The translations under genes and the position numbers were made by a program. Below the pieces are notes generated by a model. It saw nothing but the letters and a program-made list of their open reading frames with translations. It had not been told where the DNA came from and did no database searches. A DNA stretch of 45,577 nt from Lachnospiraceae bacterium (GTDB lineage: Bacteria > Bacillota > Clostridia > Lachnospirales > Lachnospiraceae): NCBI GenBank assembly GCA_021205565.1, contig JAJPXG010000044.1:1-45577 (forward strand), read 5' to 3'. Positions 29,223 through 38,726 of this stretch are shown here, one piece after another. How positions within the stretch are numbered: the first letter of the stretch is position 1; the number at the start of each line of letters is the position of its first letter.

Positions 29223-30422
29223 ATGTCACTGACTTTATCGACGAAAGCGGAGGCCGTCAAGCCTTCCAGTACTCTGGCAATCACGGCGAAGGCAAAGGAG
29301 ATGCGCGCAAACGGAATCGACGTAGTCGGATTTGGCGCGGGGGAGCCGGATTTCAACACACCGAAAAATATCTGCGACGCGGCAATCAAAGCCATCGAGG
29401 ACGGCTTCACGAAATACACCCCCGCGTCCGGCACCAACGAGTTAAAGGCTGCGATTTCCAGGAAATTTAAGGAGTTCAACGGTCTGGACTATGCCCCGAA
29501 TCAGATTGTTGTCAGCAATGGCGGCAAGCATTCCCTGACCAATATTTTCATGGCAATCTTAAATCCGGGTGACGAGGTCATCATTCCGGCTCCGTACTGG
29601 TTAAGCTACCCGGAGATGGTGAAGATGGCGGACGGCGTGCCGGTGATCGTGTATGCGACGAAGGAAACACATTATAAAGTAACCGCACAGCAGATCGAGG
29701 CGGCTTGCACGGACCGGACAAAAGCCGTGATTTTAAACAGCCCCAACAATCCGACCGGTATGATTTATAATCGGGATGAGCTTCGGGCCATCTCGGAGGT
29801 CGCGATTCGCAAGGATTTTTATGTGGTTTCCGACGAGATGTACGAGAATCTGGTCTACGACGGCGAGGAGCAGATCAGTATTGCCTCCCTGGGACCGGAG
29901 ATTTATGAGCGCACCATCACCTGCTCTGGTTTTTCCAAGGGCTATGCCATGACCGGCTGGAGACTCGGCTATACCGGTTCCTCGAAGGAGATAGCGAAGC
30001 TGATGGGAGCAATCCAGTCCCACGCGACATCCAACCCCAACTCCATCGCGCAGAAGGCGGCGGAGGAGGCTTTAAATGGCCCGCAGGATTCCGTGGAGAT
30101 GATGCGGCAGAAATTTGACGAGCGCCGCAAATATATGTACAACCGGGTGAAAAACTTCCCCCATGTGGACGTAGTGGAGCCGAAGGGCGCTTTCTATGTC
30201 TTTGTGGATCTGACAGATGCGCTGACGAAGACGTACCACGGACATCCGTTGTATGACGGCGCGGAGGTAGCCCGTTTCCTGATCGAGGATTACGCGGTGG
30301 CGGTGATTCCCTGCGGCGATTTTGGCTTCCCGAACAACATCCGCCTTTCCTACGCGATCAGCAATGAGGACATTGCCAAGGGCTTAGACCGGATCGAGCA
30401 GTTTTTAAATGAACTGAAATAA
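29223..30422 (+). CDS. Class I pyridoxal-phosphate aminotransferase (aspartate aminotransferase type)
   Basis: VGFGAGEPDFNTP, NSPNNPTGMIY, SGFSKGYAMTGWRLGY. Confidence 0.93.
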   Translation: MSLTLSTKAEAVKPSSTLAITAKAKEMRANGIDVVGFGAGEPDFNTPKNICDAAIKAIEDGFTKYTPASGTNELKAAISRKFKEFNGLDYAPNQIVVSNGGKHSLTNIFMAILNPGDEVIIPAPYWLSYPEMVKMADGVPVIVYATKETHYKVTAQQIEAACTDRTKAVILNSPNNPTGMIYNRDELRAISEVAIRKDFYVVSDEMYENLVYDGEEQISIASLGPEIYERTITCSGFSKGYAMTGWRLGYTGSSKEIAKLMGAIQSHATSNPNSIAQKAAEEALNGPQDSVEMMRQKFDERRKYMYNRVKNFPHVDVVEPKGAFYVFVDLTDALTKTYHGHPLYDGAEVARFLIEDYAVAVIPCGDFGFPNNIRLSYAISNEDIAKGLDRIEQFLNELK

Positions 30423-30446
30423 GGTTTTGTACAAAAAGGATTATTT

Positions 30447-30992
30447 ATGGAAGAACTGAAACGTGTCAACAGAGAGCTGATTCATAAGGGCGTTACCATT
30501 GATTTCTACGCGGATACGATGGAGCTGCCGAATGGTCACAGAGTCATCTGGGATCACATCGATCACAAGGGCGCGGCGGCGGTTCTGCCGGTTTTACCCG
30601 ACGGACGAATCGTACTGGTGCGCCAGTACCGCAATTCTGTGGATCAGTTCACCTGGGAGATCCCCGCGGGTGGATTGAATGACCGTACGGAGCCGATGAT
30701 CGAGGCGGCCAGACGGGAGTTGATGGAGGAGACGGGCTACACCACGGAGAAACCATTGGAATTTCTGATCTCTCTGCATTCCGTGGCCGCGTACTGCAAT
30801 GAACGGATTGACGTTTTCGTGGCGGATGAACTTAAAAGCGGTGAGCGGCATTTGGATGAGGATGAGTTCATTGACGTGCAGGCATTTACACTTGAAGAAA
30901 TTCAGAAAAAGATTTTTGCCGGGGAAATGCACGATTCCAAGACTATCGCGGCGGTGATGTCCTACGCCTGCAAAGTCATGAAGCAGTCCTGA
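30447..30992 (+). CDS. NUDIX hydrolase (ADP-ribose pyrophosphatase type)
   Basis: NUDIX box GGLNDRTEPMIEAARRELMEETGY. Confidence 0.93.
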   Translation: MEELKRVNRELIHKGVTIDFYADTMELPNGHRVIWDHIDHKGAAAVLPVLPDGRIVLVRQYRNSVDQFTWEIPAGGLNDRTEPMIEAARRELMEETGYTTEKPLEFLISLHSVAAYCNERIDVFVADELKSGERHLDEDEFIDVQAFTLEEIQKKIFAGEMHDSKTIAAVMSYACKVMKQS

Positions 30993-31073
30993 GAGGCGTA
31001 ACCGGCTGTCGGTGTGTCTTTCGTCTGTTGTGAACGGACAGTACATAGGAAAAGAATGGAATAAGAACGAATG

Positions 31074-31104
31074 AAGGCCGGGTTGACTTCCCGGCCTTTT
31101 TTGT
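31074..31104 (+). terminator. Intrinsic terminator
   Basis: AAGGCCGGG-TTGACTT-CCCGGCCTT then tttt. Confidence 0.9.
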
Positions 31105-31120
31105 GCTATGATGGCACGGG

Positions 31121-31483
31121 AAAGCAGAACAGATGATCGCGGCCGCGAAAGCGGGTGAGGAAAGTCCGGGCTTCACAGGGCAGGGATGCCGGATAACGTC
31201 CGGCGGAGGTGACTCCAGGGAAAGTGCAACAGAAAAGAAACCGCCAGGCAACTGGTAAGGGTGGAATGGCAGTGTAAGAGACTACCGTCCTTCTGGTAAC
31301 AGAAGGAGCCGTGTAAACCCCATCCGAAGCAAGACCAAGCAGAACTTTATAGCCGGCCCGGCTTTAGTTCAGGTGGGTCGCTTGAGCCTGTCGGCAACGG
31401 CAGGCCTAGATAGATGATCATCACATATCCGCGCCCGGCGCATTCAGGATATGGACAGAACCCGGCTTACGGTCTGCTTTCCT
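31121..31483 (+). ncRNA. rnpB: RNase P RNA component
   Basis: gaggaaagtccgggct, gccgtgtaaacccc, acagaacccggcttac; P1 pairing aaagcaga/tctgcttt. Confidence 0.95.
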
Positions 31484-31502
31484 TTTATGAAATGTTCACC
31501 TG

Positions 31503-31538
31503 ACAGCGTTCGGGATCTGATCCGGATGCTGTTTTTTA
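31503..31538 (+). terminator. Intrinsic terminator after rnpB
   Basis: ACAGCGTTCGGG-ATCTGA-TCCGGATGCTGT then tttttt. Confidence 0.8.
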
Positions 31539-31595
31539 TAAAGAAAATTAAAGTTTGCGGATGCGCAAATACGCATTCCGGGAAGTACAGACGGG

Positions 31596-32411
31596 ATGAA
31601 AAACAAAACCAGCCAGAAGAAATTTCATTTCACTGCAGGGATCCTGCTTTTGCTGATTGCCGCGCTGGCGGTGACAGCCGCCGTAACAGCGGCCTCAGAC
31701 CGGGATGAAACTGCTCAGGAAACGACGGCACAAACAGTCGATGATACCATGCAGGCCGCCAGGGAGAATCTGACCAGAGATACCTTCCCGTCACTGGAGA
31801 TCGGAACGGACGTCTACGCGCTGGAGGATGAAATCCTGGAGATCACGATTTACGAAAACGTGGCTGTTACGACAGATACTTACTCCGGCAGCGGCTTTGT
31901 CTGGGAAGAAAACGACGGTGGGCTGTGGATCGCGACGGCGGCCCATGTGCTGGCGGATGAGACAGGCGGTACGGTGGAGATGGCGTCCGTGTCCTATACC
32001 TGGACGGACGTTGCATTCGCGCAGGAGGATGTGGTGACAGTGGACGGCTATGACCTGGCCTTCATTCATCTGTCGGCTGAAACGGCAGAGTCGCTTTTAT
32101 ATATACCGTTGTCTTCTTATACTGCGGAGGATACGCAGACCGGGGACGATTTGTGGATTGTGGATTCGATCTACGGCTCCGGCACCGGTATCAGCAGCGC
32201 GACAGTTGCCAACCCGCTGATCTATTTTGAGAACTATGACGCTGAACTGCTTTATATTTATGGGGCGGGCAAGGAAGGAATGAGCGGAAGCCCCGTGTAT
32301 AATGCGGAAGGTCTGCTGGTGGGTATGGTCTGCGGCATGAGCGAGGACGGCACGGAACTGGCGGCGGTTCCGGTGCAGGTATTGCATGAGCAGAATCTGG
32401 ATTCAGAATAA
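31596..32411 (+). CDS. Membrane-anchored trypsin-like serine protease domain protein
   Basis: N-terminal TM; GSGFVW, AAHVL, GYDLAF and GMSGSPVYN triad-like motifs. Confidence 0.8.
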   Translation: MKNKTSQKKFHFTAGILLLLIAALAVTAAVTAASDRDETAQETTAQTVDDTMQAARENLTRDTFPSLEIGTDVYALEDEILEITIYENVAVTTDTYSGSGFVWEENDGGLWIATAAHVLADETGGTVEMASVSYTWTDVAFAQEDVVTVDGYDLAFIHLSAETAESLLYIPLSSYTAEDTQTGDDLWIVDSIYGSGTGISSATVANPLIYFENYDAELLYIYGAGKEGMSGSPVYNAEGLLVGMVCGMSEDGTELAAVPVQVLHEQNLDSE

Positions 32412-32515
32412 AGTGCAGACAGCAGTTATTATTCACGGTCTTGTCTGTATTTCCCGATGGCTGTGAATAGCGGCAAAAGTATTCATTAAAAAATAATAAA
32501 ATGCGGGCGGCGCAT

Positions 32516-32544
32516 TTGACGCGCTGTTCTATTTGTATTATAAT
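32516..32544 (+). promoter_or_regulatory. Sigma-A promoter for the CobW gene
   Basis: TTGACG, 17-nt spacer, TATAAT. Confidence 0.7.
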
Positions 32545-32676
32545 CAGGGGTTGCAGAGACGGAATGGAGCCAGCCATGCCGGGGACACTGCAGCTTATCG
32601 TGCCTTAAGGCCGATATCGTTTTGTTTTTCATACAGAATCATTCAAAATGCAAATACTATACAGGAGGTTTTTTAT

Positions 32677-33861
32677 ATGACAAAGATTGATATTATGTCC
32701 GGTTTCCTTGGAGCCGGCAAGACGACGCTGATTCAGAAGCTCTTAAAGGAAGCACTTACCGATGAGAAGGTCGTGCTGATCGAGAATGAGTTCGGCGAGA
32801 TCGGCATTGACGGCGGCTTTTTAAAGGATTCCGGCATTGAGATCCGCGAGATGAACAGCGGCTGTATCTGCTGCTCTCTGGTGGGTGATTTCGCAACTTC
32901 CTTAAAGGAGGTGCTGGACACCTATGCGCCTGACCGTATCATCATCGAGCCGTCGGGCGTGGGCAAGCTCTCCGACGTGGAGAACGCGGTCTTAGGCGTT
33001 GATACGGACGCTGACGCCGCCTTGAATTCCAAGACTGTGGTGGTGGACGCCGCCAAGTGCAAGGTCTATATGAAGAATTTCGGCGAATTTTTCTTAAATC
33101 AGGTGGAGAGCGCCGGTACCATCGTATTGAGCCGCACCGGCAGCCTGTCAGATGAGAAGGTGCAGCAGGTAACCGCCATGCTGCGGGAGCACAATGCCAA
33201 TGCCACCATCGTCACAACGCCCTGGGATCAGATTTCCGGACAGGATATCCTGTCCACCATGGAGAAGGATACGGATCTGCAGGCGGATCTTTTGGCGGAG
33301 CTTAAGGCAAAGCGTTTACAGCAGCTTGCCGAAGAGGATGATGAGGAGGACGAGTGCTGCTGCCACCATCACCATGATGAGGACGAGCATGAGCATCACC
33401 ATCATCATGACGAAGATGACGAGTGCTGCTGCCATCATCACGACGAAGAGGACGAGCATGAACATCACCACCATCACGACGAAGATGACGACCATGACCA
33501 CCACGACCATGACCACCATGATCATGATCATCATGACCATGATCATCACCACCATCACCATCATCACGGAGATGGTCATGATGCAGATGAGATCTTCGTA
33601 AGCTGGGGCATGGAGACGCCCGCGAAATACACGAAGGCGGAGATTGAGAGCATTCTGGAAGCGCTGGATGATCAGGAAACCTACGGCCTTGTGCTGCGTG
33701 CCAAGGGCATGGTTGCTTCCCCGGACGGCACCTGGGTCTACTTTGACTATGTGCCTGAGGAAGAGAATGTCAGAGAAGGTAAGCCTGACGTGACCGGCAA
33801 ATTCTGCGTCATCGGTTCTGATCTGAAAGAAGACAATCTGGCGAAGCTTTTTGCAAAATAA
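32677..33861 (+). CDS. CobW/COG0523-family GTPase with long His/Asp/Cys-rich metal-binding insert
   Basis: GFLGAGKTT P-loop, SGCICCSL, IIIEPSG; insert about 33349-33586 extremely His-rich; ATG with SD AGGAGG. Confidence 0.94.
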   Translation: MTKIDIMSGFLGAGKTTLIQKLLKEALTDEKVVLIENEFGEIGIDGGFLKDSGIEIREMNSGCICCSLVGDFATSLKEVLDTYAPDRIIIEPSGVGKLSDVENAVLGVDTDADAALNSKTVVVDAAKCKVYMKNFGEFFLNQVESAGTIVLSRTGSLSDEKVQQVTAMLREHNANATIVTTPWDQISGQDILSTMEKDTDLQADLLAELKAKRLQQLAEEDDEEDECCCHHHHDEDEHEHHHHHDEDDECCCHHHDEEDEHEHHHHHDEDDDHDHHDHDHHDHDHHDHDHHHHHHHHGDGHDADEIFVSWGMETPAKYTKAEIESILEALDDQETYGLVLRAKGMVASPDGTWVYFDYVPEEENVREGKPDVTGKFCVIGSDLKEDNLAKLFAK

Positions 33862-33970
33862 GATATTACGATTTACGGTCATCTTTTCTGCACCGATCTG
33901 CACAGCATGCGGGCTTTGCACGTAGAAGCGGAGAGGAGAACCGTGAATCGTAATGCAGCAATCTTGAAAA

Positions 33971-34918
33971 ATGTTAGGAGACAACATGATTCCCGTATAT
34001 ATTATCAATGGCTTTCTGGACAGCGGCAAGACCGAGTTCATCAACTATACCATCTCTCAGCCTTATTTTCAGACCAGGGACAAGACCCTGCTTTTAGTCT
34101 GCGAGGAGGGCGAGGTGGAGTATGACCCGGCGCTTTTAAAGAAAACCCGCTCGGTCATGGAGCTGGTCGGGGAGGAGAGCGATTTTACCACCGCCAACCT
34201 GATTGCACTGGAGAAAAAACATCGTCCCGGCCGCATCATCATCGAGTGGAACGGTATGTGGAATTTCAAGGATATGAAGCTGCCCTGGCACTGGCAGGTG
34301 GAGCAGCAGATTACCATGATCGACGGCAGCACCTTCCAGCTGTATTATACCAATATGCGTTCCCTGCTGGCGGAGATGATCCGCAAAACGGAGATGGTTA
34401 TTATGAACCGCTGCGACGGCCTGGATGACCAGCTGTCCTCTTTCAAGCGTAATTTAAAGGCGGTCAACCAGCAGATGGAAGTGGTCTTTGAAAACTCTGA
34501 GGGTGAGATGTCCAATCTCTTTGAGGAGGATCTTCCCTATGATCTGAAGGCCGACGTGATCGAGCTGGATGATTCCAACTACGGGATCTGGTTCATAGAC
34601 ACCATGGATCATGTGGAGCGCTACGTCGGCAAGACCTTTTCCTACCTGGCGCAGGTGGGCAGACCGGACGAGTATCCGAAGGGATATTTTCTGCCGGGCC
34701 GCCTGATTATGACCTGCTGCGCCGAGGACATTCAGTTCTTCGGCTTTGCCTGTGAGTACCAGGGCGCGGAGGCGCTGAAGGTGGAAGAGTGGGTGAAGGT
34801 CACCGCCAGAATGGACTTAGAGGAGTGGCCGGATTACGAGGGGAAGGGGCCGGTGATGAAGGCTGTTTCCGTCGTAAAGGTGCAGGCGCCCAGAGAGAAG
34901 GTCATCAGCTTCAGCTGA
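33971..34918 (+). CDS. Divergent CobW-like GTPase fused to a DUF1980/TIGR03943-like C-terminal domain
   Basis: GFLDSGKTEF P-loop, RIIIEWNG, MNRCDGL; C-terminal LPGRLIMTCCAEDIQFFGFACEY. Confidence 0.75.
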   Translation: MLGDNMIPVYIINGFLDSGKTEFINYTISQPYFQTRDKTLLLVCEEGEVEYDPALLKKTRSVMELVGEESDFTTANLIALEKKHRPGRIIIEWNGMWNFKDMKLPWHWQVEQQITMIDGSTFQLYYTNMRSLLAEMIRKTEMVIMNRCDGLDDQLSSFKRNLKAVNQQMEVVFENSEGEMSNLFEEDLPYDLKADVIELDDSNYGIWFIDTMDHVERYVGKTFSYLAQVGRPDEYPKGYFLPGRLIMTCCAEDIQFFGFACEYQGAEALKVEEWVKVTARMDLEEWPDYEGKGPVMKAVSVVKVQAPREKVISFS

Positions 34919-34948
34919 TCTGTGACATTACCGAGGGGGATTTTTGCA

Positions 34949-35719
34949 GTGGCCATTGAGAATGAAAAAGACATCCTGCAGCTGAGAAAACGATTTCAGG
35001 ATCTGGCGCGCCGCTCCTATGAGCAGAATATCTTTACATTTACACCCATGCTGGGCCTGGCTGAACAGACAGTGTTCTGGGAAGCCGAGCCCTCTTTGCG
35101 TTACGCGGGCTATGCGATTGACGGCGGCAGAGAAAATGCGGAGCGTGTCATGATTCGCTTCGGCAATGAAAAAGACTTAGGCTATGCGGAAGCTTTTCCC
35201 ATCAGTCTGGTGCATATCCGTTCGCTGCAGGCGAAATTTTCCGATGATTTTACGCACCGGGATTTCCTGGGCGCCCTGATGCACCTGGGGATCGAACGCG
35301 ATCTTTTAGGGGATATCCTCGTGGGAGAAAAGCAGGGATACCTGTTCTACCAGACCTCCATCGTCGATTTCCTCTGCCGGGAGCTTAAGCAGGTAAAGCA
35401 TACAACGGTTATCTGTGAGCCCGCCGCGTCTGTGACGGAGTACCAGGAGACACCGCCTGTTTCAGAGACAATTCTGGTCGCGAGCGAACGCCTGGACGCA
35501 GTGATTTCACAGGTGTATCATCTTTCCCGCAGCCAGAGCATAGAATTATTCCGGAAAAAGCAGGTCTTCGTCTCCGGAAGGCTGTGTGAAAATAACAGCC
35601 GTGACTGCAAGGCAGGCGAAGTGATCAGTGTGCGCGGCTATGGCAGATTGATCTATGACGGTATTGACCACACTACAAAGAAAGGAAAACAGAGCGTAAA
35701 TCTGCGCGTTTACCGGTGA
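34949..35719 (+). CDS. ylmH: YlmH-family S4-domain RNA-binding protein
   Basis: S4-like ERLDAVISQVYHLSRSQSIELFRKKQVFVSGRLCEN; GTG start with SD GAGGGGG (ORF track starts at 34922). Confidence 0.82.
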   Translation: MAIENEKDILQLRKRFQDLARRSYEQNIFTFTPMLGLAEQTVFWEAEPSLRYAGYAIDGGRENAERVMIRFGNEKDLGYAEAFPISLVHIRSLQAKFSDDFTHRDFLGALMHLGIERDLLGDILVGEKQGYLFYQTSIVDFLCRELKQVKHTTVICEPAASVTEYQETPPVSETILVASERLDAVISQVYHLSRSQSIELFRKKQVFVSGRLCENNSRDCKAGEVISVRGYGRLIYDGIDHTTKKGKQSVNLRVYR

Positions 35720-36762
35720 ATGAAATGTTTGGATATACGGTGGATCAGTGGCTGTTCTTTTTTTATTTTTACTGCTTTTGTGGCTGGGTTTTTGAGAGCA
35801 CTTATGTTTCGGTTAAGGACAGACATTTTGTCAACCGCGGCTTTATGCATGGGCCGTTTCTGCCGCTGTATGGGTGCGGGGCGATTATGATGCTGGTGGT
35901 CAGCAGACCCTTCGCGGATCATCTGATTCTGACCTACATAGCAGGCTGTATCGGCGCGACGGTGCTGGAATATCTGACCGGCGCGTGGATGGAGGCGCTT
36001 TTCAAGGTCCGATACTGGGATTATTCCAATCAGAAGTTTAATATCAGGGGATATGTCTGCTTAAGCTCTACCCTGGTGTGGGGGCTTTTGACTATTCTGA
36101 TGACCAGAGTGATTCATGTGCATGTGGAGAGTCTGGTGCTCTTGATTCCGACGGAGGTTTTGTCCGCTCTGGTGTCTGTGCTGACGGTGTATATCGGCAT
36201 TGACCTGGCGCTGTCCTTCAAGGCTGCGTTCGATCTGCGCGATATGCTGATTAAGCTGGAAAATGCGAGACAGGAGGCAGCGCAGCTGCAGGAGAAGCTG
36301 TCGGAGGCCATGGATATGGCCGGAGAGCAGCTGGTTGAGAAGAAGGAAAAATATACCCAGGATCTGCAGCTTTTAAAGGAAAAGCTGCCAAAACCGGGTC
36401 TGGATATGGATGTACGAAGAGAGAAGCTTTCCCGGTATTTGTCCGGAATGGAAGATCGCAGCAAAAAGCGTACTGCTGACAGAGTATCATCCATAGAGGT
36501 ATGGAGAGAAAAAATGTCCCAGTATGTGCCTGACGTGGACGCGCTTCGCGATTCTTTAAAAAAGCGGGGTGTGGATATGGAGCAGCTGTTTGAGAGAATG
36601 GAAACGACCCGCCGCCAGTATGCGGATTTAAAGGAACGCATTAAGGGAATGTCTCTGCATCCTTTAAAGCACAATCCAACGCTTTCCTCCGACAGATTTA
36701 AAGAGGCTTTAAAAGAGCTGCGCGAGGAAATTGAGCGAAACGACGGGGAACAACCAAGGTAA
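35716..36762 (+). CDS. CmpB-type (PF06541-like) membrane protein with C-terminal coiled-coil tail
   Basis: FYFYCFCGWVFESTYVSVKDRHFVNRGFMHGPFLPLYGCGAI. Confidence 0.78.
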   Translation: MNEMFGYTVDQWLFFFYFYCFCGWVFESTYVSVKDRHFVNRGFMHGPFLPLYGCGAIMMLVVSRPFADHLILTYIAGCIGATVLEYLTGAWMEALFKVRYWDYSNQKFNIRGYVCLSSTLVWGLLTILMTRVIHVHVESLVLLIPTEVLSALVSVLTVYIGIDLALSFKAAFDLRDMLIKLENARQEAAQLQEKLSEAMDMAGEQLVEKKEKYTQDLQLLKEKLPKPGLDMDVRREKLSRYLSGMEDRSKKRTADRVSSIEVWREKMSQYVPDVDALRDSLKKRGVDMEQLFERMETTRRQYADLKERIKGMSLHPLKHNPTLSSDRFKEALKELREEIERNDGEQPR

Positions 36763-36819
36763 CACATACGCGCGTGGTACTGTCATATGCGCAGATAAAA
36801 AGAAAATGGGGAGAATAAA

Positions 36820-38205
36820 GTGAACGAATCAACAAAAGAAAAGAAAATGCATCATACGAAATCGCAGGATCTGCTGAACGGTCCGGTAGCTGGGACGCTC
36901 TTGTCCTTTTCCATGCCCTTTATGCTCAGCACGCTGCTGCAGACGCTGTATTCCACGACAGACACCATTGTGGTCGGACAGTATCTGGGTCAGAACGGCC
37001 TGTCGGCGGTATCCAACGGCAGCCAGCTGATGCAGATGTTGTATATGGTCTGCGTGGGCTTTTCCACTGCCGGACAGATTCTGATCGCGCAGGCGTCGGG
37101 AGCCGGAGACCAGGACAAAATTCAACGGGTTGTAGATGTGCTGCTGGTGCTGGAGCTGGCCATGTCCGTGTTTTTCGGCGTCATCTGCATGACCTGCAGT
37201 ACCTGGATGCTGCAGGCGCTGGCAACACCGGCTGAGGCCTTTGAGCAGGCGCAGTATTATATTATCATCTGCGGTTTCGGTATTATTTTTACAGGACTTT
37301 ATAATATGCTGAGCACTGTTTTGAGAGGCGTAGGCGACAGCTTTCATCCGTTTCTGTTTGTGCTGATCGCTTCCGTTGTGAATGTTGTGCTGGATGTGGC
37401 ATTTATTGCGGTGTTCAGACTGGATGTGGCAGGCGCGGCGCTGGCAACGGTGATTGGACAGGTGATCAGTGTTGTCTTCAGTATCTTTTATATCAATCGG
37501 CACAGAGAGGAATTTCCTTTTGTGCTGCGCATCCGGAATCTGCGGATGGACAAAAATATTGCGGGAATGCTGGTAAAGCTTGGGGTCCCCGCAGCCATTC
37601 AGAGCGCGGCCATTCAGTTCAGCTTTCTTTTTGTCAGCCGTATGGTCAACTCCCTGGGCGTATCTGTCAGCGCGGCCTTCGGCGTGCTGCAGAAGATCCG
37701 CAATGTTCCGGGAATTCTGACGCAGGGGCTGAGTCTGGGCGCTTCCCCGATGATCGGACAGAACCTTGGCGCGCGCAGGACAGACCGTGTGAGTCAGGTG
37801 GTGAAGAGCACGCTGCTGTTTGCAACAGTGATCAATTTTGTTTTCGGTGTCCTGTATTTCGCGTTTCCTGTGCTGTGGTTCCGCGCCTTTACACAGGATG
37901 AGGCGGTGTTGGCTTATGCCTCGCTCTGCATGCTGACGCTGCTGATCGAGCTTCCCGCCAAGTGCCTGATGCCGGGCTGCAACGCCCTGGTCAGTGCCCA
38001 GGGCTTTGTGCAGTTCAGCATGATTGTCGCGTTTGTGGACGCCTTTGCGGGCAGGGTTTTATTCTGCTGGCTTTTCGGCGTGTTCTTAGGCTGGGGCGCC
38101 ATGGGCTTCTTCCTTGGATACAGTCTCGGCACCTACATGACCGCAATTCCTGTCTTTGTCTATTTCATTACAGGACTCTGGAAAAAGAGAACGAAGCTTT
38201 TGTGA
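36820..38205 (+). CDS. MATE family efflux transporter
   Basis: GPVAGTLLSFSMPFMLSTLLQTLYSTTDTIVVGQYLG. Confidence 0.95.
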   Translation: MNESTKEKKMHHTKSQDLLNGPVAGTLLSFSMPFMLSTLLQTLYSTTDTIVVGQYLGQNGLSAVSNGSQLMQMLYMVCVGFSTAGQILIAQASGAGDQDKIQRVVDVLLVLELAMSVFFGVICMTCSTWMLQALATPAEAFEQAQYYIIICGFGIIFTGLYNMLSTVLRGVGDSFHPFLFVLIASVVNVVLDVAFIAVFRLDVAGAALATVIGQVISVVFSIFYINRHREEFPFVLRIRNLRMDKNIAGMLVKLGVPAAIQSAAIQFSFLFVSRMVNSLGVSVSAAFGVLQKIRNVPGILTQGLSLGASPMIGQNLGARRTDRVSQVVKSTLLFATVINFVFGVLYFAFPVLWFRAFTQDEAVLAYASLCMLTLLIELPAKCLMPGCNALVSAQGFVQFSMIVAFVDAFAGRVLFCWLFGVFLGWGAMGFFLGYSLGTYMTAIPVFVYFITGLWKKRTKLL

Positions 38206-38212
38206 TCAGAGC

Positions 38213-38647
38213 TTACTCAAACCGCCCGTTAAATTTCTCTTCGCAGTAAATACAGCGGTAAACGCGCTTGTTTGCGTCAGTCAATTTGAAAATATGCGGA
38301 AGCCCCTGCTCGATGGAAGTAATACAGCGGGGGTTTTTGCATTTGATGACGCCGTAGATTTTCTCAGGCAGCACCAGCTCCCGTTTTTCTACGATTTCCG
38401 CATTTTTAATGACGTTGACGGTGATTTTATCATCCAGAATCGCCAGCACGTCCAGGTTCAGAATGTCGATATCGCATTCCACCTTCAGGATGTCCTTTTT
38501 GCCCAGCTTGTTGCTGCGGGCGTTGCGGATGATGGCGACCTGGCAGTCGAGCTTGTCCAGGTGCAGGTAGCGGTAAATTTCCATGCTCCGGCCGGCCGGG
38601 ATGTGGTCTAAGACGAAGCCTTCCTCAATTTTTCCTACATTTAACAT
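38213..38647 (-). CDS. pyrI: Aspartate carbamoyltransferase regulatory subunit
   Basis: Zn motif CKNPRCITSIEQ...YRCIYCEEKF; directly downstream of pyrB. Confidence 0.94.
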   Translation of the reverse strand: MLNVGKIEEGFVLDHIPAGRSMEIYRYLHLDKLDCQVAIIRNARSNKLGKKDILKVECDIDILNLDVLAILDDKITVNVIKNAEIVEKRELVLPEKIYGVIKCKNPRCITSIEQGLPHIFKLTDANKRVYRCIYCEEKFNGRFE

Positions 38648-38726
38648 CTATGAGAATCTCCTTTATTTCATATCTAAGCTTTTATCAGTATCGTAGGGGT
38701 GATATTTCAAAATGTCCCTGATATGA

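Noticed and set aside
31451-31708. Small ORF at the end of rnpB
   Set aside because: Overlaps the 3' end of RNase P RNA and the start of the protease gene; no SD.
32551-32676. CobW leader considered as a metal riboswitch
   Set aside because: Long (~130 nt) leader with small palindromes (ccttaagg, cgatatcg), but I could not match it to NiCo or Mn (yybP-ykoY) consensus and found no convincing aptamer or terminator.
33194-33601. Plus-strand 135-aa overlapping ORF (TITMMRTSMSITIIMTKM...)
   Set aside because: Frame-shifted reading of the His/Asp repeat inside the CobW gene.
33316-34044. Minus-strand 242-aa ORF rich in Met/Val opposite the His-rich CobW insert
   Set aside because: Arises from reverse complement of CAT/CAC codon runs; the plus-strand CobW protein is clearly the gene.
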